From Dermatemys mawii (taxonomy: Eukaryota > Chordata > Testudines > Dermatemydidae), in the NCBI GenBank assembly GCA_007922305.1, contig ML677334.1, positions 15,581,764 to 15,645,763 on the forward strand: a stretch of 64,000 nt of DNA. The letters run 5' to 3'. The position numbers and the translations under genes were made by a program. A model generated the notes under the pieces. That model saw only the letters and a list, made by a program, of their open reading frames with translations, did no database searches and was not told the origin of the DNA. This document shows, one piece after another, positions 44,441-57,288 of the stretch. Numbering within the stretch: position 1 is the stretch's first letter; every line of letters begins with the position of its first letter.

Positions 44441-46234
44441 TTCCTAAGGTCCAGTTTAGAATGCTCTTCCTTTGGTTTAGTAGCCTTTTACTCTGTGACA
44501 ACTTCCAGTGACTTGAATGGATTATTGGTGGAGTGAAGTACCCTTCAATGTGAGGAAGGCTTAATGATTTGATCCCATTAAGAAGAAATAGGCAACTCAG
44601 ATACATTTTTTAAAAAAAATAATAAAATGTAAATACAACACACACACTCTCCTTTAGTATATATTCATTCAGCTCCAATTCATCTGTAGGTGAAATTTTC
44701 CACTTATGCATGTACCAGTTAAGCACCACTTAATCCCTACTTAAGCTTGAACAATAGGGATTGAGTGGGACAATTTCTGCATACGCCTTGAGTGAACCAT
44801 GTGCACAGGGGTGCATTTCATATTGCTCCCAGTGCATATGTTTTTTTAAGGTCTTAGGTAGCATTTAACTCTAATGTTCAGAGATACATCCTGATCTCAG
44901 TGAAGTCAGTGGAAGTTTTATATTAATTTGCATAAGGCCAAAAGATACTGCTAAGCATTTCAGCAGTACACAGGGTCTCATGCAAGCTTTTTTTATATTA
45001 AGGTTAAATTCATGTATTGATTAGATTATTATTTTTATGATTTCATTTTGTATTTCAGTAGCTCCTACAGACCCAACTCAGGATCAGTGCCTCATTGTAG
45101 TAGACACTGTATGCATGTGCTCAAAATACTTGTAGAAAGGCTCTTCTTGTGGTATAGTTTAACTTTTTGTGGTATAGTTTAGCCAGAAGTTACTGCTCTT
45201 GAGAGTGTTCACTTATACAGCAGGTATGGTATGGTAATTCCCCCTGTTTCCCTCTTGGGTATAAATTTTTTTGATGCAGAAAATAGCACCTGTAATTTGA
45301 AAGAGCAGGTTGAGGCCACTCTGAAAACTTGACCAATTGTGTGTAAAATTCAGTGACTTTTGTATTGTAGTGTGAGTTCATAGTACTCCTATGAAATTAA
45401 TTTATTCAAATTAAAGTAATGTACTTTAGATATGCATACAGCATGAATATAAAATGGAACTATGTGTGAAATTTATCTAAACTAGTAAAATAATGTGAAG
45501 ATTTAATTTCATCTGAGTAAGGAATGGAAATCAAACATTAAAGACACCATTCCATGCTTAACTCACCCAGTTATGATTTTGTGAGCTAGCTGTGAAAATG
45601 ATGTAACTTGCACTTCTGGTTTTTGGATTCTAGTCCTGTAACTCTACCTTATTCCTTCCCCTAAATTATCAGAAGAATAACTCAGGTATTAACTCCCAGA
45701 TGGGATCTTCCTGTGGTGAAGATTTAAATCTTTAGATGTGATAAAATATGTGTTAAGAGTGAGTTCTGTGTTTCTTTTTTTCAATTAGGGAAACAAACTG
45801 TATAGCCTCAATAAAGCTATATGTCCACTTGCTTTAGTAATTCTTAGTGGTGTTTCACTTTATTTCTGATAAGTCTGCTGTTGCAATTGTATTCATATCT
45901 GTATATAGTTATCTATAAATATTGTAGCAATGTTTCTAGCCTTTCCTTTGGAAAATGTTCCAACATAAATATTACAATAAATTGTTCATCTGCAGGCCTC
46001 AAGAAAGTGACCTAAAAGCACTCATATAGTGCTTGTTCTCTTCATAATGCTTTAGGAATATTATCTAATTAACCCTCACAACAGCCCTTTGAGGTATTAT
46101 CATCATTTCCCTTACTAACAGTTAATGATTCCAAAGCACACAGTTTTCACTTCAGTGAAACACCCAGTCAGTGAACACTACAAAAGTTTGGAATGAATGA
46201 GTTGCTCAAGACCACAGGGATCTATTCTCTCAAC
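44441..46234. other. Intergenic with a SINE scrap
   Basis: At 45045..45110 (TTGTATTTCAGTAGCTCC ... GATCAGTGCCTCATTG) is another piece of the same SINE-type repeat. A 19-bp tandem (TTGTGGTATAGTTTA) lies at 45145..45182. No gene. Confidence 0.5.
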
Positions 46235-46237
46235 TAA

Positions 46238-46458
46238 GGGCTTGTCTACATGGACAAGTTGTCTGCAGCCTGCCATGGATTAGCTATCCATATAGATTTT
46301 GCTGACCCTTTTCCTGTTTCAAAGAAGTCTAGATCAAAGCACATTAATAAACAACTAGTTTGCATAAGCAGGGTCCACAAGGAGAGTTGATCTGTACCAG
46401 ATCAGGACAGATTCACACCTCAGCTTGCCACAAACAAACTGTTCATGCAGATAAGCCC
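46238..46458. mobile_element. Harbinger-like miniature element
   Basis: Ends GGGCTTGTCTACAT and, inverted, GGGCTTATCTGCAT; flanks TAA (46235..46237) and TGA (46459..46461). 221 bp, non-coding. Confidence 0.75.
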
Positions 46459-47056
46459 TGAGAGTAATAGTTTAGTATTCCTCATTTTAATTTCCAAGCT
46501 GAAACTAGTAAGCCACAAAAAATGGGAAAACAACCCATTTTGATATCTCTTTTGGATTAAGGAAATGTGCAAAAATCCCTACCGAAGAAAAAAACAAAAC
46601 AAAACATAGTCTTCTTTGTTACTTCCAAATCAGCAGATATAAATATTCTCCAGGCATAGTGCAGGGCATGCTCAAAGGATCATTCCAGTCAGTGGGAACT
46701 GCAGGGTGCTCAGCACTTTTGAAAATCAGGCCATTTATTTATGGATATAGGACCAAAATTTAGGCTCCTATTTATATCTATCTATCTATCTAAAAATATA
46801 TAACTCCAGATTTCTTTGCAGAACAGTTTTAGGACTAAATTTTGCACTCAGTTACACTGAATTTATACTAGTATAACTCCATTAATTTCCATTAGTCTTC
46901 AACCAAGTTGCAAAGTTATGATTGAGGGAATAATCAGAAAACAGTGTGATTTCACAGTTATACATGAGGGAAAAAATTAGTTTGAAGAATTTTTATTATT
47001 GTTGACGAATTACTATGAATTAATTTACTCACCTTGACTTTCACATCCCTGGGAAA
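46459..47056. other. Intergenic with ancient fold-back repeats
   Basis: Scraps at 46665..46735 and 46840..46900 of the old CCATTGA/TCAATGG-type repeats; a (TATC)n run at 46774..46792. Confidence 0.45.
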
Positions 47057-47064
47057 GTTTACAG

Positions 47065-47312
47065 CAGGGGTAGGCAACCTATGGCATGGGTGCTGAAGGC
47101 GGCACACGAGCTGATTTTCAGTGGCACTCACACTGCTTTTTAAACATTTTAAAAATCTTATTTACTTTACATATAATAGTTTAGTTCTATATTATAGACA
47201 TATAAAGAGACCCTCTAAAAACGTTAAAATGTATTACTGGCACGCAAAACTGTAAATTAGAGTGAAGACATGAAGACTCTGCACACCACTTCTGAAAGGT
47301 TGCCAACCCCTG
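47065..47312 (-). mobile_element. hAT miniature element, same family as 26191
   Basis: Starts CAGGGGTAGGCAACC and ends GGTTGCCAACCCCTG. Flanks GTTTACAG (47057..47064) and GTTACAGG (47313..47320) agree if one T is lost. Reverse orientation by comparison with 26191. Confidence 0.88.
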
Positions 47313-49186
47313 GTTACAGGATTGGCAGTTCAAACAAAAACACAACTTCTTTTTACATTTATAATTAGAACATTTGTTTTTCTGAGACAGATGTACAGGG
47401 TTGTGAGGACATTAGATGTTTGATAAGGCCTATGTCAAAATATTACGTTTACTCTCATACATCAATTTCTTTACTATTATTTATCATTTTTTATTAATGT
47501 TTCCAAATACAACAGATACAGCAAAATATGAGATTCATCATAATGCAAAGTAAATAAAGAGGGTTAGGATAAATGTAGAGAAGAGGAAATAACATGTCTA
47601 TCTTCAGGGTCCATGTTAATCATAGACTTCTAAAAATTCAGTTAAAATTTCTTTGAATTTTTCAAGTATTCCCTTTCTGCAGAATGCCAGTAATTGGTTA
47701 GCCATATCACTAAGCCAGACATCAATCTTTCTTCTAAGGAATTATTATTTTTAAAAAGTTCATGTAGTATGCTGGAGGACTGTTTGACAGAATTTCTTTT
47801 CTTTTCTTCTTGGATTACAGTATGTTATAAGAAATAAACGTGGAGGTTTTGAGTAATCCTTGTCAAATTATTCTAGATCAATTATTTGATTGTATTTTTT
47901 CTAATGGAAAATAGTTTGATTTAATATGAAATAAATATGTTTTAAATAAAGCCAAACTGGAAAATATTGAGAAATAAGCACAGGCTCCCACAACACAATT
48001 TAGTCACCATTTAGGGTACAGCTACACTAAAAGAATATAATATTTCAGTGACAGAACAAATTTTACTAGTGGAAATACATATTTTTCCCAGCTCCCTCTC
48101 CCCCTCCTCTGGAGCTCCTCATTTTTTCAGCTATGTACCACAGTTAAGGGCTTCCATACTCACCAGTCAAGATCTGGGTTCATATCTTTCTTCCTGGACA
48201 TGGTTCTGATAGCAACTCTGAAGAAAAGTGTTGACATTGCACGTCAGTGTTGAGATGGTCTTTATTTATTTTTTTTCTGTACTTTGTAATAAACATGGCA
48301 AGAAAGTGTTTGACTCTATCTAAGGCTATAGAGTTTTGTAGCGTCCTTAAAGACAGAATCATGACCCTGGAGACACATCTTTCACAGAACCAAAACCATA
48401 ATTCTGATTTGACAGATAGTGTTACACTCTGTTCTCACAAAGAAACTTTACATGTCTATTTGTCTGTGTAGTAGGGACATGTTTACCTTTCTCTAAAAGG
48501 TGGCTTCCTTTGTGTTTGCTTTACTGACCTTTGGGGCTTTCACCCCTACTTACAGCAAAAAGCCATGGTAGAGAACCCTAGGGAAGGACATGTCTACAAA
48601 AAGATGCCCACACATATATATGAATCATCATCCTGCTGTGGGGCCTAGAATTTGCCCTTTCATGTTCCCACAGAAGTTATCTGAGGTCTACTCCAAAACT
48701 GTCAGATCTTAAGGGCGTAGCAGAAGGATAGAGCCATCTGCAGAGAGGCACTCTGTGTTGCTGCTGGCTCATGGCAGCTGTGTTCCCTTAGCTCTTTGGT
48801 AGTGCACCTTCACTGGAGCCACTCTGTCAAGAGCTCCCAATAGCTAGAGCTGTCTTTATGACTGAAGTTACCGTGTTTCCATTCCTTGTCCAACTATGAA
48901 CGCTGGTCCTGAAAAGCATCCCCTACAGAGGCCAGAGGAAGGAGATACAAAGTGCCACAGAAACATTAGGGCCCTCCCACACAGCCACTTGGAAAGAAGA
49001 GATACATATGAGCAAGATCTTCTCCTGGCAAAGATATCACTGATGTTCAGGGATGATCAATTTTCTTGGGGTCCCAAGGAAATTTGTCAAGACTGATGAG
49101 CTATAGTAGTTTTCATTCTTAAGAGAACAGAATTTTCAACATAAATGTGCATAATGGTTAGTCTTCTTATTCTCTTTAGTTTATCC
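47313..49186. other. Intergenic, nothing recognised
   Basis: A single Harbinger-like end (TTTAGGGTACAGCTACACTA, near 48012) without a partner. No gene. Confidence 0.45.
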
Positions 49187-50650
49187 AATTGTAACCCTTC
49201 TGCCCATCAGAGTTGGCAGCAACAAGGGCCGGGTTCAGTATCCAGGGGTTCCATTCCAATAGCACAATACAAAAAAACCGGCTCGAGCCCCCACCCAGTG
49301 ACCTGGGACAACCATATACCACTCCTCTGGGCGTCTGTAAGAGACAATACTTCCCCTCTCGCAAGCACAGAGTCTGAGTGTACCAAAGCCTTTTAATAAC
49401 AGGGAGAAACAATGTGGCATTATATTGGGGAAACACCACAAACAAGGTTAATAAACCAAACCATGAACCAGAAGCCCCCCTCCCAGCAACTAGGCCGTGG
49501 CCTTCCCTTTGGCTCTTGAGTTCCACAACCCCAAAAGTCACTCAATAGCCCCAAAAGTCCAACAGCCCAAGAGTCTCTGTTCTTGGTCAGTGCAGAGTTC
49601 AAAAGTCAATTGGCAGAGTCTTACCTCCAGCCTGGGTGGAATTGGAGGGTAGGGCACGGGGCACCTTACGTGGTCCGAGGCCAACTGTGCCGCCTCTCCG
49701 TGAGGTTCCGCTGCAGCTCTCACCGCAATCGGCTCTGCTCCGCTCCGCTGGCTGTCCCACGAACCGCTCTGCCCGTTGATCCGCTAGCTGCTCTGCTAGC
49801 CGACACACAGACAGCTGTGCCGCGCCGGTCACTCTGCCCGCAGCACCAACACCTCCGCTAGTCGACAGACAGCTCTGCCGCACCGGTCACTCTGCCCACA
49901 GCACCAACGCCTCCGCTAGTCGACAGACAGCTGTGCCACGCCGGTCACTCTGCCCGCAGCACCAACGCCTCCACTAGTCGACAGACAGCTCTGCCACACC
50001 GGTCACTCTGCCCACAGCACCAACAACTCCGCTAGCCGTCCTGCTAGCCGACACACAGACTGCTCTGCTGCACCAGCCACTCTGCACTTTTCCTCAGGCC
50101 CCCCTACTTAAGACAATCGGCTCTGCTCCGCTCCGCTGGCTGTCCCACGAACCGCTCTGCCCGTTGATCCGCTAGCTGCTCTGCTAGCCGACACACAGAC
50201 AGCTGTGCCACGCCGGTCACTCTGCCCGCAGCACCAACACCTCCGCTAGTCGACAGACAGCTCTGCCGCACCGGTCACTCTGCCCACAGCACCAACACCT
50301 CCGCTAGTCGTCCTGCTAGCCGACACACAGACTGCTCTGCTGCACCAGCCACTCTGCACTTTTCCTCAGGCCCCCCTACTTAAGACAGTGCTCAGTGATT
50401 TCTTTAGCTCTTAGGTGATTTCAGCATACAGTAGGGGAGCCTTAGTGCAGGTGCACAAGTGAGCCCAAAGCAATTTTCAGCTCAGCAGCCTGAAACCAGG
50501 CTCCTAATAGAAGCAAAAATTCAATTCTGACATTCCACAGTGGAGAGAGGCAGGGTGCAATAGGCCTGGGAGGCTCTCAGACAGCACCCTCACCAAAAGG
50601 TATAGATGCTTGTCCATTACCTCTCTCGATGTCACAGTGTTCTGAAACGC
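49187..50650 (-). mobile_element. LTR-type element with internal minisatellite (right edge uncertain)
   Basis: The left edge TGTAACCCTTCTGCCC has the TG...CA character of an LTR end in reverse. An AATAAA is readable on - near 49453. The body to 49640 is unique, then becomes a GC-rich minisatellite to 50387, then unique again. I could not find the right terminus or a target duplication. No gag, pol or env frame is visible. Confidence 0.55.
49726..50387. repeat. Minisatellite: 58-bp unit within a 388-bp duplicated block
   Basis: Units starting CGACAGACAGCTCTGCC recur every 58 bases (49863, 49921, 49979), the first (49801) with 4 extra bases. The block from CAATCGGCTCTGCTC at 49726 to 50113 is repeated from 50114 to 50387, and the second block is about two units shorter (274 bp). 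Confidence 0.9.
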
Positions 50651-51086
50651 ATGGCCCTTGCTACCTAGATGTGCTACCTAGATGATGGCGAGTCCCTCCA
50701 TCATAACAAGGGCCAAGTACATGTCCATAGTCCTTCATTCACATAATCACAGTAACATCACTTTATCATTCCTGCCCCAATAACATAGAAACTGGGGCTC
50801 CCTCATCAGCCGAAGTGGCCATGTGGGCTGCTGTGGGCTCAGGCTAGGCGCAGTGGGTGTGTCTATGCAAATTGATCAGCCCCAGAATTATTTTCTAAGA
50901 CTCACTGCAATTCCCATAGTTCGCCACCAGATGTCAGAATATATCTCATTCCTGACACTGCTTACACAATACATCCTCTAGATAAACAAACAGCTACCAA
51001 AGGAACAGTGAGATGATTTATCCAAAAGCAATCAAATTCAACAGTAGCTGAAACTCCCCACTTTAATGTCCTCATGTTCCCCAGGC
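50651..51086. other. Intergenic, possibly the remainder of the LTR element
   Basis: Nothing recognised. Confidence 0.35.
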
Positions 51087-51150
51087 CTTAGGGCGAACAG
51101 ATGTCCTGATTTTATAGGGGCAGTCCTGATTTTTGGGTCTTTTTTATTAT
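51087..51150 (-). repeat. DNA transposon end fragment
   Basis: CTTAGGGCGAACAGATGTCC, then TGATTTTATAGGGGCAGTCC, resembles the end of a TAGGGTGACC-type element. One end only. Confidence 0.5.
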
Positions 51151-54100
51151 AGCTTATGACACCTAAGCATTCATTGCTTCCATGATGGGACTTCACTTTC
51201 ACAGCTCCTACTTTCACTTTGTACCCAGAATTCTGAATTGCACTAGGGAATATTCTGTTTCCAGAGCTTCCTTTTGGTCAGTGATTTTGGAAGCACAAAT
51301 CTGAAGAAATGGTAGTTAAAATAAAGCTAGTTTATAAACCAAAATTCTGTTCTCCATGGTCCGGTAAGACTCTCTTTGAGAAGGAAGAGCAGGATTTGGT
51401 TCAAGATAAATAACTACTGGTCTTTCTAGAACTCAGTGAAATTTCCTGCTGAACCAGTTGCCTCCTCAACTGTATCATATTTGTACTGTATTCAGAAGAG
51501 CTGTGTCATTTGGGTATGTGCTCTCTTCTTAACTCATGGCAATAAAACTTCTATTCAAAGAGTAAGTAGCTACTGCACTCACATCATGTATTCTCCTTTT
51601 CACAAACACACCTTTTTTATGATCTGTTAATTGGAGCTGATAACGCTATCATGATTTATTTAAAAGATGCTTGACTGACAGGTAGTATACTCACAATGAC
51701 TGCTGATATTTTTGGCAAACTAAATTACGGCTAACTAGTTCAGAATTAAAGAGTGAAAGGTTCATATTGATTAATATGCACCAAAGTGTTGGTGGTCATT
51801 TAGAAGCGTTAGTTGATGTTTTCCATGAAAGGAAAAACAGTATAAACATCAGTGTCTGGGGCTGATGCTGAAAACTCTTAAATGTGGTGTAACGGTTTGC
51901 AGAACTGAGTCCTTTTCGTAATGCATCTTTATACTCCATGCTGTATTTTGATATGGATTCACCTGGGACATATTTTCCATGCTTATTAAGGTAAAATTTA
52001 AAATATTTGTTCATGACTTTAATATAAATCTCACAGTGATTACAGTTAAATTTCTTTGCGTTTGAGTGATTTTGCTGGCTACACCCGGATTATCCATTAT
52101 AGCTACGGTTTTCAAGGGGAATTTGGCATCTAACTCTTGGGAATCTCTTACACTAGTAAAAAACTTTCAGGCAAGAAGAAACTTTTTCACTGGAACTTTT
52201 GCATATAATCACATCAGTTATACAACTATCCATATGTAAGACATTCAATTTTACCAAATCTGGGCCTTGAACCTGAATTGTGATCACTGGCGGTAGAATG
52301 CTGCATTCATGCAGAGCCCTATTTGGCTTCAGTAGAGCTAACTGAGGCCCAACACAGATTACTGTGAAGGATCAGGCATCCACAGAGAGATGTGTCAAAC
52401 ATATGTAAGGAAACACAAACAAGCAAACAAACAGCCCACTACTCTAAGTTTGATTTTATTCTGCATCTTGTTAAAAACTGGGAAATGGGCTAAAACTTAG
52501 AAAAAGGTTATCAGTTTCTTTAAAGTTTTTTGAACCATTTAGGAAAAAAGATATAATCCTGTTACAAAACTCCATAGGGTGGTTTAAAATAAAATAAATA
52601 AATAAATAAACCCATAAAAAGAAATTCACTCTATATTAAATTTATCCACAAATAGTTGGGCTAAAGATCAGAATCACTGGGTGAAATTCCACCACCCATG
52701 TTATGCAAAAGCTGAGACTATATGTGTTAGTGGTTCTTTCTAGCTTTAATCAGATCAAATTCTAGAATATTTATAGAAGCCTACTGGTCTCTTCCCAGCT
52801 AATAATACAGGGATTTGCTATAAGGTTTTTATCCTAACCACAAATAGTGTAAAGGGATGCCACATAATTTACCTTGTAGAAAATACTAAAGCAAGTCTTT
52901 ATTAATCAGTGTAAAATGAATTTATTTTTAGAGATGTCTGTCCCTTTCCCAGGCAGATGCAATACATTTAACAAAATATAACAGAATATCAACTCAAGTA
53001 TGGAAATAGTGCAAATAGTTATCTAGCTATGAGCAGTTTACATAGATGACTGAATGGTGTTTCATATCTATTCATATTTAATATATGAATTTTGGATTGG
53101 TTGCATTCTAAACTGATCAGGCAGCCTCACCTATTTAATTTTGTCAGTATTCCATTTTCTCTCTGTTTCCAAACTGGAAAAAAGTTGGGAAACAATAAGA
53201 TTGTGTTGGAAAATTGAGGGTGGGGAACTTTCCCAGATTTTCAAGATTTCCTTCAGGAGGACAGAAACTTCCTCATTAGGAAAAAAATGTGAAAAGTGAT
53301 AAATATATTTCACTTGAAAATACTTAATAGGATGCTGACCCATTGCAAAGCCTCCAAATCTTGTTTACAGCCCAGCAAGAGTGTCAGTAAAACTTTTCGT
53401 AAGGCAGCCAAAATATATTTTTCAAATGAATGGATCATTGCACCAATGCATCTGATGGAGAAAACCATTGGTGGTTTTACATATTCTTTCTAACTTCTGA
53501 TGTGTAGGCCAGAATAGCCTCTGGTGCAAATTAGAACAGTTTAAGGCCTCCCCTCACTTGCATTAGCAAGTCCTTGTTCTCAAGGAGCTGTTCTTCTGGC
53601 CACTATCTCTGGAAAGCACTGCACTCAAACTCACCCTCTCCTAACTGTCCCACCAAAATACCAATGTTCCCTTTAATGTCTCCTTCATCAGGAAGCCTCA
53701 GAAGATGCTGGTGTAGCTCACACACATGCTCAATATTTCCAACACTAAGAGACTCATTAGCTGCTACCTTAAAGCATCTTTAAATTCCCTTTTCTTTTTG
53801 CTGCTGGAGAGCTGCAAAGAAAGCTTGAGAGGTGAAGGATCTGGCCCATAAGGTATGTAATATAGTTGTCATGGGACCTTTAACTGTTGTATTTTGTGAT
53901 TTCAGCCAGGCAGGCCTAATATTGCATTAAAGTTGTGTTTGGTTTGTTTTGGTTTGTTTGTTTGTTTGTTTGTTGTGGGGGGGGGGAGGTTTGCATTAAA
54001 TAAATAAATATATCACCCCATGATGACTAATCATCATTAACCTCATCAATTTAATATATCCTTCTACTAGGTTTAAACCAGGCTTTCCAAGCACTTTTCC

Positions 54101-55149
54101 CTAACCAGTCAATTTAGAACCATAAAAAGTCTGTCCTCTATTTTCCCCAAACCCAAATCTCTCTAAAGAAAGCAGAACCAGTCTCTGACCTCTGCTAAAT
54201 ATTTTTAAATAACTACCTCATTAATTCTTGATCTTACACTTCCAATTTCACAGAAAGCAGGTCAGGCTTTAAGAGTGAAATTTATACTTCTCTATAGAGA
54301 TCAAGCAAAGTCTGTGACACCCTCACACTTGCATACACTGTGCATGGTGAAGCAGTTCCATGAAGCCTAGTTCAGAAGATAGGAGTTAGAAAACTGTTGT
54401 CATTGATGCTGAATCTGCAGTTACATGGATCCAATGATTATAAACCCCAAGGAAGATTTTCAGAAGTGTTCGGTACATAGCATGTCCCATTGCTCTTGGT
54501 GAGTGTTGAGATCTTTTGAAATCTGATCTCTTACCTACAAAGCACATTGGATCATTGCCTCTCCTGGTAATAGAGCAGAAAATGCAGAAGTCTTATCAGG
54601 CTGCCACAAACCTTTTTATGGATTTTGAGATGGGCGCTGCACCCTCTCAAAATGCACAATGTCCCCCCTAAACAAAGCTAGCTTATTTGCATTTTGTGCT
54701 GGCTGAAGGGGTAAATTTCTCAGAGATATATTTTTGATCATGCATGTGTCAGGTTTCTTTCCCAAGGATCAAAAATTGGTGATAATCCCTCATGTTCCAG
54801 AAATGAGTGATATTTATAATAATAGGTGTTTGAATAGTATGGTTTAAGGGAAACAGAGACCTATTAATCACAAAATGCAGTTGATTAGGAATCCCAGGGA
54901 GAAAAAAAAAAATCAGCAAAAGATCTAAGTAACTTGATTTATTTGGTTGTGTGAACTAACATACAAAGGTGAGACTAATAGCTTAAATGTAAGATTGAAA
55001 GGACATTTCTTTCCAGAGGGCTGTTGTAGAGTGTGTGCAGCAGAATGTACTTTTCCATTGTCTTTTTTTTTTTCTTACGATAATTTAGGAGAGGCCATGA
55101 TTTGAAAATGAGAGAAAACTCTGGGGAATCATCATAGCCTAAATATTCA
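51151..55149. other. Intergenic, mostly unrecognised
   Basis: Old fold-back-type repeat scraps at 52262..52380 and 54450..54560, an (AAAT)n run at 52585..52612 and a (GTTT)n run followed by a G-run at 53938..53988. No gene found. Confidence 0.5.
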
Positions 55150-55312
55150 AGAGTGGCTAGTGATTTTTGGATGCCTCTACTTTTGAGTGCTCAGTTTGAG
55201 ACATCTTTAAATGATGTGATTTTCAGCGGGTTGGAGTGCTGAATGTTTTAAAAATCAAGTCTCTTTAGGGTATTTCAAGTTGAGCACCCAAAATCACTAG
55301 TTGCCCTTGGAA
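55150..55312. repeat. Ancient palindromic miniature element
   Basis: GTGGCTAGTGATTTTTGGATG on the left mirrors GGTGCTCAACTTG-side sequence CCCAAAATCACTAGTTGCCC on the right. Confidence 0.6.
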
Positions 55313-55718
55313 ACATAAGCCCATATTATCTGTGCCATATTATATTTAGCTCCTGAGTAACATGAAGTAAGGTTTTACATGGGTAGAACAGAGCTCTGAA
55401 GAAGAAATAATTCATTCCCCCAACCAGTCTTCACACAGCTTGTGGGGCCACAGGTAGCCCTTCCCTGGCTACTATGCCAGCAAATGAACCAGAACAATAA
55501 AACTGTGGCATCAACCAAGGGTTTTAGCCATTTCCTATGGATAATCTTGGATCCTAGTGGTCCTTCCTATAGTATATAGTGTTGTCAAACTTTATGATAG
55601 CTAGTGCAGAAGGAATATTCAGTACTTTGTTAATTTAATGAAAATTACTGGTCAAAGAAGCGTGTTTTCCTTTATAAAGGTAGATTGACACCTATTTTGA
55701 TTTGTCACTGAAGGCATG
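55313..55718. other. Intergenic, nothing recognised
   Basis: No gene or bounded repeat seen. Confidence 0.45.
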
Positions 55719-56152
55719 CGTAACAGGATGCACAACCCACCCCTCTTTCTGGGACCTGCTTACGCTCCTCAGTAAGGCTCAGAGGGGCTTCAAGGCTATG
55801 CAACACCTGTGTCTTTATTTACTTAACTTTGTCCCATCACCAGTGTCCATCTATGTATAAGTTTTACAGGATTACTCTCCTCCTTTCCAAGCAGAGCCAG
55901 TCTTCTGCTAAGACACCGCCAGTTCCCTCACTAGCAGACTGCTCCCTAACTGTACAGTCTTCTTGTTCCCTCCCAGCCTTTATAGCCCTTGACTTGTCAG
56001 GCCAGCAGGTGTTGCCAGTCCTCAGGCCAGCATCAGGCCTTTTCCATCTGCCCCAATCTGTTTCCCCTGATTGGAGCTGACTGGGCAGGGGCTAATTAGG
56101 TGCTTTTGCACCAGCACCCTGCTGCAGCATGTTTTAGCCATTCCCTTTTACA
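55719..56152 (-). repeat. LTR-like repeat, reverse (probable)
   Basis: Left CGTAACAGGATGC (a TGTAACAGG-type start), a pyrimidine-rich body with CTTTATTTACTTAAC and a CCTTTATAGCCCTTGAC segment, right end CCCTTTTACA. Resembles the block at 14293 in plan. No matching target duplication was found. Confidence 0.5.
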
Positions 56153-56219
56153 GTTAATCCATGTCCTGTGGTTTACCCATTATCTAGATGCACACTAGTG
56201 AGACTTATACTAAGAAAAA

Positions 56220-56405
56220 GTATAGTCCAGTGGTTAGGGTGAGCATCTGCAACTAGATTCAACTCCCTGCCCTACCACAGAGTTCTTGGGTGATCTTGGG
56301 CAGGACTCTCACCACCTCTTTCGCTCAGCTATAAAATGGGACTAATACTGCCTCCTCAGAAGGTTATTTGAATATAAAATACTATAGAGACTGTGAGGTG
56401 TTCTC
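56220..56405 (+). repeat. MIR-like tRNA-derived SINE
   Basis: A box CCAGTGGTTAGGGTGAGC, B box GATTCAACTCC, then CTTGGGCAGGACTCTCACC and AAAATGGGACTAATACTGCC in MIR order. Confidence 0.8.
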
Positions 56406-56895
56406 AGACTGCAGTAATGGGGGCCCTCTAATTACCTTAGGTAAAATAACAGGAGCTTTTGTTGGTTTTAATTACTAGACTTATATTTGAAATGATAACA
56501 TTAAAGAAGTTGATCTAGCCTAAAATTAAGGATTTTTGTCAACTGAGAGTGGGAAGGAAGAAGTTTTATAAAAGCTTAAGATCACTTCCAAAGAAATGCC
56601 TAAGACCATTTCCATGATTTTAGCTGCACTCTTACACTGAGATCCATGCAGGGTCTTGCTAACTGCCATGGAGACAGATCATCTTGCCTAGTCGAGGCTC
56701 TACTTTTTAATTCCAAGGAAAACGCTTTGTGTGAATTTACACATTCCTGGATTGTGTTTGCATGCATCCTCTTGTGAACCAGAAAGTGAAAGTGACTAGG
56801 AAATGGCTTAAAACAAAAGTCAAACTGACTCACCTATTTTAATGGAGCACAATGCATATTTCCTTTCAGCATTAACAATCAAAAGCAATTTTACT
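56406..56895. other. Intergenic, nothing recognised
   Basis: No gene or bounded repeat seen. Confidence 0.4.
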
Positions 56896-56901
56896 AAGAA
56901 A

Positions 56902-57134
56902 GGTTTCAGAGTGGTTGCTGTGGTAGTCTGTATCAGCAAAAACAATGAGGAGTCCTTGTGTCACCTTAAAGACTATGAAATTTATTTGGGCGTAAGCTTT
57001 CATGGGCTAAAACCCACTTCGTCAGATCTTCCACTCCATGCACCTGATGAAGTGGATTTTAGCCCACAAAAGCTTATGCCCAAATAAATTTGTTAGCCTC
57101 TAAGGTGCCACAAGGACTCCTTGTTGTTTTTTCA
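56902..57134. mobile_element. Penelope-like insertion, two inverted 3' ends
   Basis: The left half (56902..57031) is on -, the right half (57032..57134) on +, both ending in the CACAAGGACTCC/GGAGTCCTTGTG tail. AAGAAA lies on both sides (56896..56901, 57135..57140). The left core reads on - CTGACGA (57025..57019), stem II, GAAA (57001..56998), then GCTTACGCCC. The right core reads CTGATGA, stem II, but AAAA in place of GAAA at 57068. Confidence 0.8.
56989..57025 (-). ncRNA. Best-preserved hammerhead core in the window
   Basis: CUGACGA (fits CUGANGA), stem II GUGGG/CCCAU, GAAA and a two-pair stem III GC/GC with a UUAC loop. The pairing U before the cleavage site has become C, which would be expected to lower or stop cleavage. 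Confidence 0.6.
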
Positions 57135-57142
57135 AAGAAACA

Positions 57143-57288
57143 GTTTAAGGTGATATTAGACAAGTTTTTTTATGTATGTGACTTTAATCTGATGTCTACT
57201 AAAGAACAAAGGAATAATTAAATGTATGAGGTTTTGTTCTCTGTGAGTTACCTCTGATTGTCTATCCAATTGTTTATTCACATGTATG
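57143..57288 (+). repeat. First copy of a local duplicate pair
   Basis: About 85% similar by eye to 59904..60058, same orientation. Contains GTTTAAGGTGATATTAGAC and AATTAAATGTATGAGGTTTT. Not a repeat family I recognise. Confidence 0.7.

Noticed and set aside
49583..49883. 92-94 codon frames in the minisatellite area
   Set aside because: Open on both strands because of repeat composition; no domain and no similarity.
49801..50400. CRISPR-like array of direct repeats
   Set aside because: Whole 58-bp units are tandemly repeated without unique spacers, in vertebrate DNA; it is a minisatellite.
56225..56300. A tRNA gene
   Set aside because: A and B boxes are present but no cloverleaf can be drawn, and MIR-type sequence follows; it is a SINE.
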